Source: Eretmocerus hayati (Eukaryota > Arthropoda > Insecta > Hymenoptera > Aphelinidae). Taken from it: 64,000 nucleotides of DNA. Under the pieces are notes generated by a model. It did not search any database and was not told the origin of the DNA. It saw nothing but the letters and a program-made list of their open reading frames with translations. Shown in pieces: positions 33,408 to 44,900 of this stretch (its first letter is position 1; the number at the start of each line of letters is the position of its first letter). Location of the stretch: NCBI GenBank assembly GCA_029851415.1, contig CM056743.1:68292186-68356185 (forward strand). Direction: 5' to 3'. The position numbers and the translations under genes are program-made.

Positions 33408-35264
33408 GGGGATTATTTTAAATTCTGGTCGTGGCTGTTCTACCACTCGCACTGACCGCACGGCCAGCGTGGCTCGAGTGCGGTGCTTTTAGAGAGCTAC
33501 GGCGTTTACGGCAACTTCTCGCGAGCTTCTGCTTCACATTGTATACATTTCAGAAATTGTCACCTAGAAGTGAGTTCGAGGAGCTGCACGATAATCATTA
33601 TTCATGCTGAAACACAAAGTGACAGTTTTCAAAGGCTCAAGCAGGTTTTACTATGAAACTGCACTATGAGGTTCAGACTTTATGGAAAGAAATTTTGGCC
33701 TTAATGCTGATCAACAAATCAATTTTACATTACCATCCTTTGACACTTGAGCACTGACTTGAAGTGACTTCAAAAAGTCATTGCTCTGCTACAACCTGAA
33801 TGCTACGATTCAATAGGTTTATTAGTTCTTGATGGAACCAACGTGCTCCAGTTTTGAGTGAATGTGGTGTCTCCAGCATAGTTGCACTTCCGATACAAGT
33901 GGCCAATAAAATTGTATTTCAGTTTTCCAGGGATTATGTCCTTGGTTCAATACCTAAAATATTTGTTGGTATAAGATGAGCATACATTGGTTAGGAAATA
34001 ATATGAATAAAATGCATGAGCGGGTGCGCACATATCCCATCATCTTATAGTTCGAGCTATCCAAAAATTATATGTCTTTGCATATGTCACTCGCATACAT
34101 CAAGATCTAGATGTTGATTGTATGATATACTTTGCGGTAAATAATTCAGATTAGCAGGAAGAACATCTCTGATATTTATACTGATTTTGATGGCTGGAAG
34201 TGGGATTTGAATCCTATTCAGTTTTGAATTATCTAACTTGAGATCAGGATGGACAGATACCCTGGATTTAGGTCCAAGCCTAGACAAAGCTATCAGATTC
34301 AGATCAACTCTACAGTTGTTAAGAAATCTCTACACACATTCATTCGCTATTTGTATAAGAGATTACATTGGATGTCCATGTTCAAATGTGAGTGAAACTT
34401 GAGTCGACAAAAGATGTCAATGATGTTGACATAACTTTGTCATTTTTCTCATACCAAGATCTGATTGTTGAACGACACCAGGATCATAGAATAATGTATC
34501 TTAAGGCACAACTATATTGAGAATCCAAGCACGCTATACCTAAGTTCCATACTCTTTCGAATTCTCAACTTCCATCAACAGACTTTCCGCTCAGAGTTCT
34601 ACCACATTCAGTCATAATTGGAGCACCTTGGTTTCATCAAGAAAGAATGAACCTTTTGAATCATCAGGATGATTCCATTCAGGTTGTAGCAGAGCAATGA
34701 CTTTTTGAAGTCACTTCAAGATAGTGCTCAAGTTACAAAGGATGGTAATGTAAAATTGATTTGTTGATGAGCATTGAGGCCAAAAACTCTTCACATAGAA
34801 TCTTCGAAACCTGCTTGAGCTGTCTCACAACAAAAGTTTCTTCTCCCGGTTGAGGAGTCTGCAGCATAATGATGATGAGAACCTGTGAAAGAAATTTTCC
34901 CACAACTCCCATTGAGGATTTAGGCACATCACCACTCATCACATTTGCACTTCGGCACAAATTCAGACAGAAAATACATTGTGAGGTTACAGAGAGTGAG
35001 AGAAAGAGAACCAACATGTAACCTCACATTAGACTGAGAAACTGTCACTTTGTGTCTTAGCATGAATTTAATTATTGACCAGCTCCTCGAACTTACTTCT
35101 AGGTGACAATTCCTGAATCTAATGTTTACAATGCGAAGCAGAAGCTTGCGAGTCGTTGCCGGACGAACGCCGTAGCTCTCTCCAAGTGCCGCGCTCAGCC
35201 ACCGCTGGCCGTGCGGACAGTGCGAGTGGTCGGACAGCCACGATCAGAGTTAAAAATAATCCCC
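33408..35264. mobile_element. 1.86-kb foldback element, long diverged arms
   Basis: The ends are GGGGATTATTTTAA (33408) and its complement finishing at 35264. Arm correspondences continue inwards: CCACTCGCACTG and GGCCAGCG near 33450 against 35200; GTCACCTAGAAGTGAGTTCGA near 33560 against 35090; CAAATCAATTTTACATTACC near 33715 against 34745; GTTCTTGATGGAACCAACGT near 33826 against ~34640. The right arm carries ~200 additional bases (about 34832-35036). The centre (~33920-34570) is AT-rich and non-coding. No transposase is encoded. Confidence 0.85.
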
Positions 35265-37660
35265 CTTGGAGGGAGCGTAGTGAGGGAAGAGTATCTGAAC
35301 CAAAGAGATGACCAGTTCCGTGGGAAATCGCCCCTACTGTGTCTCGGCTTAGTGCGACGTCAATGCGTTCTCAATCGATTGTGTAACTGTGCTCTTTCTT
35401 AGGAAAAAGCCATATTAGACCTGTCTTAAGGTTTGAGGGTCGAAAATTGCGAATTAGGGGTCAAAATGTCATTTCGGTCCCATGTCCGCTTCTCAAAATT
35501 TGGTGTTCAAGTGCATGGTATAAAGATATACGGCTGCTAAACGACTACCCTACAAGAATACATCAAATTTAGGTATAATTTGAACATGTTTTTATAGTTT
35601 AGAGGTCGCAACTAGGTTGTTCGCCCGCTCAACGCTGTGGGTAGATTATGTCCTCGAATTTGCGCCAAAATTACTACTTTGACAATATGTGCTGCGTGAC
35701 AGCATCTATCAGCTTATGAGCGTTCGCTCATGAGCACATTTTGATCCTCTGGCTTCAAACTATCGAACAGCTGCGGTATAAATATCCATAACTCCAATTC
35801 CAAGAAGTGGAGGCGTGCTCTTCTCCGAAGAAACGACGGGGTAAATGAGAGTGTCATTTCCGTACGCATCTCGCAACGAGCTTGAAATATCGATTATCTG
35901 CATTCTCGTCCGACTTTCTGCAAGTATTTGATGTGCAAAAGACCGTGCTAAGCGGAATAAGCGATTCATTAACTCGCCGATCCGTATTCACTGATGAAAC
36001 AGGAAATGTCATTTCCGTACCTGTCATTTCCGTAGCGAAATAGCGATATCGAGCTGAGCTCTTATGGAATTGAGCACGTAAAAGTTTTTTCTGACTCTCA
36101 ATATTTTTGACTTTTGATCCTCCATCTAGATGAGATTGATAGGGGAAAAACCTCCCTTGTGGGCCTAGAAGTTTACTTTTGCTTTTCGTCCACTTTCGAG
36201 TCTGTTTCAGGCAAGTTTACGCAGAACTGCTCATATACCATGGAGGAGGCACAGAATAGGGGTCACTATAAGTGGATGTGAGAGACCGATAGCAAGAGAG
36301 GGAAAGGCCGGTCAAGCAGCGTTCTCTCTCACATGATGATGTCAGCAGTCGTGGTCTGCGCGCCTTTACCAATGCCCCTGTGCTCGTGTCCGGTCCCTAT
36401 CTCTCCTCTTCTTTCTGAATTCGGCAGGCACTCATCTTTCTTGGCTCAGATTTTTGAATAGATACGGTCCACACAGTGAGAGGAGTAGGATGAAGGAGAG
36501 GCGAGCTAAAGCTGCGCAGCTCCTTGAGAATTAGACAGAGAAAGTAGCCTAACCGAACCGTCACTCTCATCATGCGCAGTCTCGCTGAAAAGGAGCCCAT
36601 ACCTCCTCTGTTGGTATATGATTCCTTTGATTTGAACGCGGGCCCCGGGATGATCAGGAGGGAGGTTCAAGACTGAGATTTGAGGAGGGAGGAAGATGAC
36701 TTGGCCCGATCGTTGAGGACCAATTATCGTGCTCACAAGAACACATGATTGAGTATGGCGAAGCAGTTATTATTGAGGCCGAACTTGGCACTCTTGGTTG
36801 ATGGTCACTAAGGATACTTGTTCTGGGTACCCAAGGACGGAGATGGATTGACTGCGCGTGGAACCCGCCCATTTTCTTCCTACCGATTCCTATCGACTTA
36901 CTTCCATTAATCGTGTAAGGTACAGTACCCACCATGAATCATGGAACACGTAGGGTCTCACTCAAACAGTGATATTCCCAATTCGATTGGTCATACGGGA
37001 ATTTTGAAAGAAGGGTTCTGGAGAGCACAAAAAAATCTATCAATTTATGGATTTCCATAACTTTTTCAGTGCTTCTTAAGTGCCCGTACACGTGGTTGGA
37101 AATTGGAAAAAATTCTCCCTTAATGAAGCACCTACAATTTTGACGGGGGAGATCCGATCACAAAAATACTCGTGGGATTTTGTAGATCGTTTGAAAATCT
37201 GAAAATTTGGTTCTCTGTAAAATTTCCATACGACCCTTCCCGTCTGACTTACGAGCTCCGAAAGAAAACTTTGTATTAACATAGGGTGCTTATGGAGATA
37301 CCGAGCCTGCCACCTGTTTAATTTTCTCTCGCTCTATTCTTGGGCGGCATTGGATTAAAAGGATATCATGGCACATGATTTCGATGTAAAATAATCTCAT
37401 TTTTCAGAATATCTCATCAGATTCTGTCTTAAATGTGACCTATAGGAGCAAAACACGGAATTGATCAATTTTATGAATAATGTCGAAATAATGTCGGCTG
37501 GTGGCGCTCACGCGACACCCGGATTTATTTAGCGCATCTTGTTGATATATTATCGAAAGTTCTACTAAAGCAAATTCGTAACGAATACCAGTTTGAGTTA
37601 CCTCACCTTGTGAGAAAGCAGTTGAGCAATCAGTTTTACCCAGATTTTTTTGTATAATTT
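35265..37660. other. Non-coding stretch with a recurring TGTCATTTCCGTA motif
   Basis: No gene recognised in ~2.4 kb. TGTCATTTCCGTA occurs exactly at 35852, 36007 and 36022, with a variant at 35467. A perfect 16-bp palindrome ATGAGCGTTCGCTCAT lies at 35716-35731. Several 60-90-codon frames on the minus strand (36400-36935) look like chance. Confidence 0.4.
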
Positions 37661-37982
37661 TTGAAATACTTACTGAGAATTTCTAACCTCAAAGCCAAGT
37701 GTGCATTATTCATAAGCATGTCGCTGTGCTATACCTTTGGCAAAGGATTTGATAATTGTCTGATAGTTAATTGTATTTATTGCCAAAAATTCTATCACGC
37801 CACCGAAAAATGTGCAGATTTAACAGCGTCTGAAGTAAAGTTCTATCTCTCAAGACTAAGGTGTCTATGGTATACAAACGCATGGAATGCAAAGATAATG
37901 GACAGGCATGCTGCTCCGAAACTCTTGATACAATAAAGAGTGATCTAAGTATTATCAAGGAATCAGTGACCAGGATAGATAA

Positions 37983-38280
37983 CACCGGCACACAAAATAA
38001 AAAAAAGTATCTGTACTTTTGACCAGACCTACTGTTCTTAATGTATTTTGGCACGCTGAGTCCGAATCCGAGGTCGGTTTCGCCCGACTACTTCTTGTTT
38101 TCGAGAAAATCGTGCTATTCTGCGCTATTTCCACGATTTTCATCGAATTTTTCACGATTTTCTCAAAAACAAGAGGTAGTCGGGCCGAACCAACCTCGGA
38201 TTTGGATTCAGCGTGCCAAAATACATGAAGAAAAGTGGGTCTGGTCAAAAGTACAGATACTTTTTTTTTGTATGCCGGTG
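37983..38280. mobile_element. Hairpin MITE, copy 1 (298 bp)
   Basis: Nearly the whole length folds back on itself: CACCGGCA at the left pairs with TGCCGGTG at the right, and the arms (GTATCTGTACTTTTGACCAG, TTTTGGCACGCTGA, CGACTACTTCTTGTTTTCGA) are mirrored around a short centre. TAA flanks both ends (37980-37982 and 38281-38283), fitting a 3-bp TAA target duplication. It lies within the ORF1 frame of a non-LTR element. Confidence 0.9.
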
Positions 38281-38288
38281 TAATGTAA

Positions 38289-38580
38289 CACCGGCACACA
38301 CACACAAAAAAAAAGTATCTGTACTTTTGACCAGACCTACTTTTCTTTATGTATTTTGGCACGCTGAATCCGAATCCAAGGTCGGTTTGGCCCGACTACT
38401 TCTTGTTTTCGAGAGAATCGTGCTATTCTGCGCTATTTCCATATTTTTCAGGATTTTCTCGAAAACAAGAAGTAGTCGGGCCAAACCGACCTTGGATTCG
38501 GATTCAGCGTGCCAAAATACATAAAGAATAGTAGGTCTGGTCAAAAGTACAGATACTATTTTTTATTTTGTGTGCCGGTG
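38289..38580. mobile_element. Hairpin MITE, copy 2 (292 bp), head to tail with copy 1
   Basis: Same family and same termini as copy 1, again flanked by TAA (38286-38288 and 38581-38583). Only TAATGTAA separates the two copies. The two are clearly diverged from each other, especially at the centre. Confidence 0.9.
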
Positions 38581-39230
38581 TAATTTAACGGATCAATTCG
38601 AATCTACTAGGGCTGAAGTCAGTGAGTAGAAGAAATCAATTAATGAGCAAATCCCAAATATGCAGGGAGACATTCTGCAGCTGGAGAAGGATATGGCTAT
38701 AGTGCAGACTCAAGTCAACAACAACAACAACCGCAGTGTAATTAGTGATAACATATACCTTGAGGTACAAGAGAGAATGACAACGGCTAAAAATATTATC
38801 TTGTTCCATGTACCTGAGAATCCCAATATTCTCATGGGCGTACAACAAGTACAGTGTATCCTCAAAGAAATACCTGTAGATACCTCAAATATACACACAT
38901 ACCGTATTGGTACACCTGCTGCAAACACAGCTAGGCCAATGATTGTTACTTTGAACTCTCCACAAGATGCACATCTTGTTCTCAAGAACAAGATGCAAAT
39001 TGATAAGATATTCATCGTTGGCTTGGACAAGACTAAAATGCAACAAGCTCAATACAAGAGAGCTAAATCTGAGATGGATCAGAGGTTGAGCGCAGGTGAA
39101 AAGGATCTCATAATAAGATTCGTGAATGATATTCCAACGGTTGTGAAGTAAACACCAAACCCAAATATGCAGAACAATGATCTAGCTGGCCCTTCAACCC
39201 AAGCAAAAAAGTGACCAGCTGTCTGACAAC

Positions 39231-39770
39231 ATATAATCAGAATGTTGGTGGCATGCGAACCGAGTTAGATCTATTACGCAGTTATATTCATCAGTTGTCT
39301 GTTGGCCTCAAGTGATAATATTGACTGAATCTTGGTTGCACCCAAATATCTCAGATAGCAAACTTGGTTTGGATCAGTATAATATTTTCAGAAGAGACAG
39401 ATATGTAAATCCATTCGATATAAAATTTGGTGGAGGAATAGTCATAGCAGTAGAGAAGTCAATGAGATCTCACTCTATAAAAATGGTATCTACCTCATGT
39501 GAGCAACGGTATATTCAAATCTTAGTTGGTAGTCCCATTCTCATCACCGGAGGCATCTATATTTCTCCAAGATCACCTGTTCAACTCTATGAAGAGTTTT
39601 CATCAGCGGTTAATCAGACAAAGTGATCATGAAGACTCTAAACTTCGCATCTTTGGTGACTTCAACATCCCTACTTTGCATTGGGTGAATGTTCCCTCTT
39701 CACACTATATAAGACGTGGTATTCTAACCGTCACAACTCATCTATGTTTAACGGGACTTTTATCTTAAAA
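39231..39770 (+). pseudogene. N-terminal part of a non-LTR AP endonuclease
   Basis: It opens with YNQNVGGMRTELDLLRSYI, the usual N-terminus of Jockey-group APE domains. It continues after a one-base frame change near 39312 with IILTESWLHPNIS, a GGGIVIAV strand and, in another frame, FGDFNIPTLHW (the GDFN catalytic box). At least two frameshifts (about 39312 and 39600-39630) and the abrupt end near 39770 show decay and interruption. Immediately after the break lie unrelated sequence and the Gypsy 5' LTR. In an intact LINE this enzyme nicks the target. The preceding ORF1 (37661-39151) is very likely from the same copy. Confidence 0.75.
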
Positions 39771-39862
39771 TCGCAGGCAATACGCGCGCGAATGGCGAAA
39801 CGACTCCGGAAAAATTTAGCTTCTCTGCATCCACGTCCGCAGCACAGCGTCATTTACCCTAC

Positions 39863-40360
39863 TGTCATCGAGGATACGTAAAAGTCATCAACAATACAAA
39901 TTCTTCCTTCCATCAGAAAACAAGATACGAGCTCGCGCTTGTAATCAGTAGTCGTTAATTCACATGCCAACTCGTAGATTACAGCGCTCGCCGTTTATGG
40001 ACTTACTCCAAAATAAGATATGCGCTAAAGATGTATACCATGTCAATATCGTTGATTTTCAATAACAGTACGTTCTCACTGATCCCTTAATTCCAAGTAA
40101 TATGATTTAGCTCTCTATCTAACGGCCTCCCGGCCAGACCATATAGTATCTTTACGACTGAAATGTATTGGAATGAACTCTATATAAAAAGATACCGCTT
40201 CCAAGCGGGCAGTATCTGTTGTGACCTCATATTGGCCGGAGGCTCTGTCGGCCAAAGTAGCATTAAAGAGTGTGTATATCTCATACATCTCTTTGAATTC
40301 GACCAAACTTCCCTGCCAATCTCCCATGCTCCAGTGCATTCCTACAGGAGATTCCTGACA
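39863..40360 (+). repeat. 5' LTR of the Gypsy provirus
   Basis: Starts TGTCATCGAGG and ends GATTCCTGACA, giving TG...CA ends. A TATA-like box (TATATAAAAA) lies at 40181-40190, with a GGCCGGAGGCTCTGTCGGCC inverted motif downstream. Its boundaries come from alignment with the 3' copy at 47593-48090. Confidence 0.95.
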
Positions 40361-40363
40361 AAT

Positions 40364-40381
40364 TGGCGACCGTGACAGGAC
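40364..40381 (+). promoter_or_regulatory. Primer binding site for tRNA-Arg
   Basis: TGGCGACCGTGACAGGAC begins three bases after the 5' LTR. It is complementary to the 3' end (with CCA) of insect tRNA-Arg(UCG) as I recall its sequence, the same primer class as in Drosophila mdg1 and 412. It marks where minus-strand cDNA synthesis starts. Confidence 0.85.
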
Positions 40382-40665
40382 CTGGAGTCACGATCATCGT
40401 GAGTGCAGCGCACCTGGGGGAACAGTGGAAGAAGGTCAAGGAACGACGACGACGCTGCTTGAAGGATGACCCGCTAAGCCGAGACCTGCAGCTCATCGTT
40501 TCATCTAGCTACTCTGGAAGTTCAAGCAGCTTGCAAGAATCTCCCAGAAGGGATCACAACGGAATCGACGAGAGACGGCGTAGCACCAACTCGGGAACCC
40601 TGCTCTCGTCAAGAATGCTCAAGGTCAGTGGAATGTAACAAACTTACCACTTCACTATCGAGTCT

Positions 40666-41994
40666 ATGTCAGAATTTGAAGGTGATTTAGAGCTCTCGGG
40701 CCAATACTCAATAGCCCAAGCGAGCTTTGCTGTCAGCGAAGAAGCGAGTCCTCATAGACCGAGGATTCGGATCACAGAACGTATAAGTAATTTTGGTAGA
40801 TCTTTGAGACCGTTTGTTCCAAAAATGTCTCTGAAAGATGTTCAAGAACAGTTGCCAGCTTCCTTAGCTCGCGAGGAAGCCCTTCAAGAACAATTGAATG
40901 AAATTCAAGAATACCTGAAAACTTTTGGAACAGATTCCAAAGATGCTCCTACAAATGAAATATCCCCAACCGAAGATGAGATTCTTGAACAGGTCTCACA
41001 AATTCCTTTTGAACGACAGAAACAAATTCAAATCTCGCTTTCTGAAATCCGTGAATATGATGGCACTACCGACGTAGAAGCATTCTTAGGACAGTGTAGA
41101 CGAATCAATAAATTAATAAAGAGCGACGCCGAACAAATCAGTTTAATCCATAAAATCATCGCGCAAAAATTAAAAGGCGAAGCTATTGCTATAGCAGATA
41201 GATTGGTTGAAATGACTCCTACTGATTTCGCTGAAGCCATGAGAATAGCATTTGGAAAAATGGAAAAGGACTATACACAGCTAAGTGAAGAGAGAAATGC
41301 AATGAGACAAGGTCGTATAGAGAGGATTGAAAACTTTATCAAAAGATATTCAGAGATTGACAAAAGAATTCAAAAATCCATTGATCAAATTGATGTCGAA
41401 TTTCGAGATCTTCACAGGAGAATGGAGGATAAAGAAAGGGTAGCCAGATTTTTACGTGCTCTCAAGCCGGAGATCAAGCCTGTAGTAATTACTAAATATC
41501 CCAAGAGTATCAATCAAGCTCATCAATATGCAATGTTGGAAGAAAAAATTTTCCACGAAGATGAGGCCCTTAGAGGGAGGCAAAGATCGAGAAATGAGAA
41601 TTCTTTCAGACGGTTCGATCGAGAGTCAGTTTCAAAAGACGAAAGTTTATTCAAGAATTCAGACCACAGTTCAAATTCCAAAGAAAGCTACTCTCGTACG
41701 GTACGCAGAGCTGATAGAAATCGTTGTTCATTCTGTGATGGTTTGGGCCACACAGAGGATTGCTGCTTCAAAAAATATCCCCAATTAAAAAGCCAAAATT
41801 TTCGCAAGTCTTTCGAGAAAAACAAAGATCCTCCGAAAAAAATACACGAGAGCCAAGAATACCAGCCACAGGAGTCATTCACAACTCCTCAGGAGAGCGA
41901 ATTTTCGGACGTGGATCCAATCGACTCAGCCGGGAAGATTCAGTATTGTTCACGCGGTTTGCCGGGGCAACGACGCCAAACGGACTTTTGGTAG
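40666..41994 (+). CDS. gag: Gag polyprotein of the Gypsy provirus
   Basis: An open frame of 442 codons starting about 285 bp after the primer site. The N-terminal third is acidic and coiled-coil-like (SLAREEALQEQLNEIQEYLK). The centre (~120-300) matches the helical capsid region of Gypsy gag proteins (EYDGTTDVEAFLGQCRRIN, RVARFLRALKPEIKP). A basic, serine-rich stretch follows. A CCHC zinc knuckle, CSFCDGLGHTEDC, lies near residues 353-366. The C-terminus overlaps the pol frame by about 235 bases, as in many errantiviruses, where pol is made by ribosomal frameshifting. Gag forms the particle and packages RNA. No internal stop is present, unlike pol and env. Confidence 0.9.
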   Translation: MSEFEGDLELSGQYSIAQASFAVSEEASPHRPRIRITERISNFGRSLRPFVPKMSLKDVQEQLPASLAREEALQEQLNEIQEYLKTFGTDSKDAPTNEISPTEDEILEQVSQIPFERQKQIQISLSEIREYDGTTDVEAFLGQCRRINKLIKSDAEQISLIHKIIAQKLKGEAIAIADRLVEMTPTDFAEAMRIAFGKMEKDYTQLSEERNAMRQGRIERIENFIKRYSEIDKRIQKSIDQIDVEFRDLHRRMEDKERVARFLRALKPEIKPVVITKYPKSINQAHQYAMLEEKIFHEDEALRGRQRSRNENSFRRFDRESVSKDESLFKNSDHSSNSKESYSRTVRRADRNRCSFCDGLGHTEDCCFKKYPQLKSQNFRKSFEKNKDPPKKIHESQEYQPQESFTTPQESEFSDVDPIDSAGKIQYCSRGLPGQRRQTDFW

Positions 41995-44900
41995 ACTCCG
42001 GTTCCAGGAAATCCCACATAAAATTTAGGTGTATTGATCCGGCAAATGAGACTTTTCGAAAGTTTTCTCCCGATGAGATTAGGGAATTTTACATCATTGA
42101 CGGACTGTATGATGCGATTGGTACATGCGTGATTGAAATGTTTTGTATCAAATTTGAAGTTTTTGTCATGACGAATGATTTTCCTACTGAGTGCGATGGG
42201 ATATGAGGGAAAGGCTGGCGAATCTTCTCTAAGTCAGTTGTAGACAATGAACACAACACCGTAACACTGAAGAATGACACGGGAAATCGTGTCACTTTAG
42301 AATTGAATGAGCATCAGTTGGCACAACTGCCCCCTAATTCATTTGATACGAGAGAAGTTTTACACAAAAATCCTCCGGGAATTTATTATGTAGAAGGTAA
42401 AAATATTATCCCTAGCATTTATGAGATCAAGAAAGGCCAAAATCTGGTGCTTTATCTATTCAACGAAACGGATGAGTTCAAGCCTATTTACAGAGAGGAC
42501 ATCCATTCCTCAATTCATGAAGACCTTCCATATCCCACGCTAGATGATTGCCCACAGGAAGACGCGTCTAATACGCAACCTAGGGCGACAAATCCTTTGA
42601 GGAGTATTTTGAATAACCGCATGAATGTTGTAGATCGGAAGAATTTACTGAAAGAATATTATGGAAGCAAGAATGATGATTCAATCCACTATTCCGACGA
42701 ATTAATGGAGCGTCTAGAACGCATTGATTTTTTGAGGAAAAAATTTGGGAAGGACTTAAATAGCATTTCAGAAAGAATTTCTCCCGATGTTTCAAAGGAA
42801 GTATTCAGCATCATCTCTGAGTTCAATGACCGTTTCGCTTTACCAAATGACCCGATACCAGCAGTTGATGATTTTGAGCATGGGATCAATCTACTAACCA
42901 ATAAACCCATCAGCACTCCTTTGTATCGTCATCCCATTTCCATGCAATCAGAAATTGCTAGACAAATTGAGGTTTTCGAGAAAAAGGGCCCGATTAGACC
43001 CAGTTCGTCGCCGTATCAATCAAATGTCTGGTTAGTGCCGAAGAAAGTTGATTCCTCAGGTGAGAAAAAATGGCGGTTAGTTATGGACTTCCGTCAACTG
43101 AATGCCTTTACTGAGCAAGATAACTACCCTCTCCCATCCATCGAAGAGATTCTTTGCATGTTGGGTGAAGCTAAATATATGAGTTGCTTCGATATGTCGA
43201 ACGGATTTCACCAGGTCTTAGTAAAAAGCTCTGATATTCCTAAAACAGCCTTCAGTACGCATAAAGGGCATTGGGAATGGGTGAAAATGCCTATGGGATT
43301 GATCAATACTCCAGCCACCTACCAAAGAATGGTCAATTTTAAACTCAGAAATTTGATTGGGAAAATTTGTTTCATATACGTCGATGACTTGATCATATTT
43401 GGGTCTACTCCAGAAGAACACTTGAAGAATCTGAGAACTGTTCTAGAGCGACTGAGGGAAGTTGGGCTAGTTTTGAATCCCGACAAATGTTCATTCTTGC
43501 AGGAGCGTCTCGAGTACCTTGGTCATGAAGTTCCGGGCGATGGCATTCGTCCATTAACTCGTAATGTTGAGAAGGTGTTGCAGTTTCCTGAACCTCGGAA
43601 TAAGAAAGAATTAAAGAGATTCCTCGGTCTTGACTCGTACTACCGGAAATTCATCCCTAACTTTGCCCAGAGAACACACCATTTGAACAAGTTAAAATCC
43701 AAAAATGTTGAATTCAATTTTGATGAGAAATGTAAAATGCAATTTTAATTGCTCAAAAATCTCTTGGCAACTTATCCAGTTCTCAGGCATCCTGATACTT
43801 CGAAGCCGTTTATTTTGAATACTGACGCATCCAATAAAGGCATCGGAGTAATTCTGTCTCAGAAAGATGAAAACGGAGACGAGCATCCTTGCTCTTATGC
43901 TAGCCGTTGTTTGAATCCAGCAGAAAGAAATTATTCAGTTACGGAAAAAGAACTCTTGGCCGTAATTTGGGGGATAAAAGAATACAAACATTTTCTCTTC
44001 GGACAAAAATTCGATGTATACTCAGACCATCAGAATCTTCGCTCAATTTTCAATAATAAGTCAGATGATGTGAGCTCTCGCATTGTTAAAATGCTGACTA
44101 AAGTGACTGACTACCATCCAAATATCATATATAAAAAAGGCAAACTGAACGCTAATGCAGATGCCCTTTCAAGAGCTTCTCCTGCAAATCAAAGTTACTC
44201 TGAAAGTGATACAGATGAGCAAATAGATTTGATTCACCGGGTTACGAAACCAGAAATAACGATCGAAGGTCTCACTCGAATTACAGATAAATCAAGATTG
44301 ATAACAAAGCTCACTAATGTAAATACTATGAGAGAATATATAGAGCAGAGCAGAGATGTCATCTACGATAAAAAGATACTCTAGGGAAATACGTCTGCTT
44401 ATTCACAAAGGATTCAACTATCGAAGCAACGAGTCTGAATGATTTGACTGAGATGAGATGGGATATTCTATCGAAACACATTGTTAGAACAAAATTGAAA
44501 GATGAAGGCGGTTTCCTAATCAAAGGAGTATTGTATCAGAACAAAAGGGACATTCCCGGTTTATTTTTGAAACTAGAGGATGCACCGGAAAATTCTGTTA
44601 TAGAAATAACACACGTTTTCAAAGATGAAAACTTTGATCGTCTCTTAGGGTGGATTGGATTATATTCAAAGCTCTCCGGAAAATCGTTATTCGTCAGGCC
44701 AATGAAACCACGATTCCTTAGAGGGAGAAATTCACAATTGATGAAATTAGCAGAGGTCCATGATGAGCATCACTGGTCCGAAGAAAAGACTCTGAAAGAA
44801 ATTCGGAAAGAATTCACCTGGCAAAACATCACAAAAGATGTTGAAGAGTTTATTCGACAATGTCCCACGTGCGCACGAATAAAGAACGCTGCAAGAAAAT

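Larger units (their letters stand above)
37661..39151 (+). pseudogene. ORF1 of a Jockey-group non-LTR element, split by two MITEs
   Basis: The first part (37700-37980) encodes a cysteine-rich finger (NCIYCQKFYHATEKCADLTA) of the PHD-like type found in LINE ORF1 proteins, then, after a frame change near 37880, a heptad-like stretch (LDTIKSDLSIIKESVTRID). It is cut at 37983 by two hairpin elements and resumes at about 38584. The second part (to TAA at 39149-39151) has a coiled-coil stretch, then an RRM-like core (AKNIILFHVPENPNI, PMIVTLNSPQDAHLVLKNK) and a C-terminal region (KRAKSEMDQRLSAGEKDL) typical of ORF1 nucleic-acid-binding domains. A TAG near 38629 interrupts the second part. The protein would bind the element RNA. 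ORF2 follows immediately on the same strand. Confidence 0.75.
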
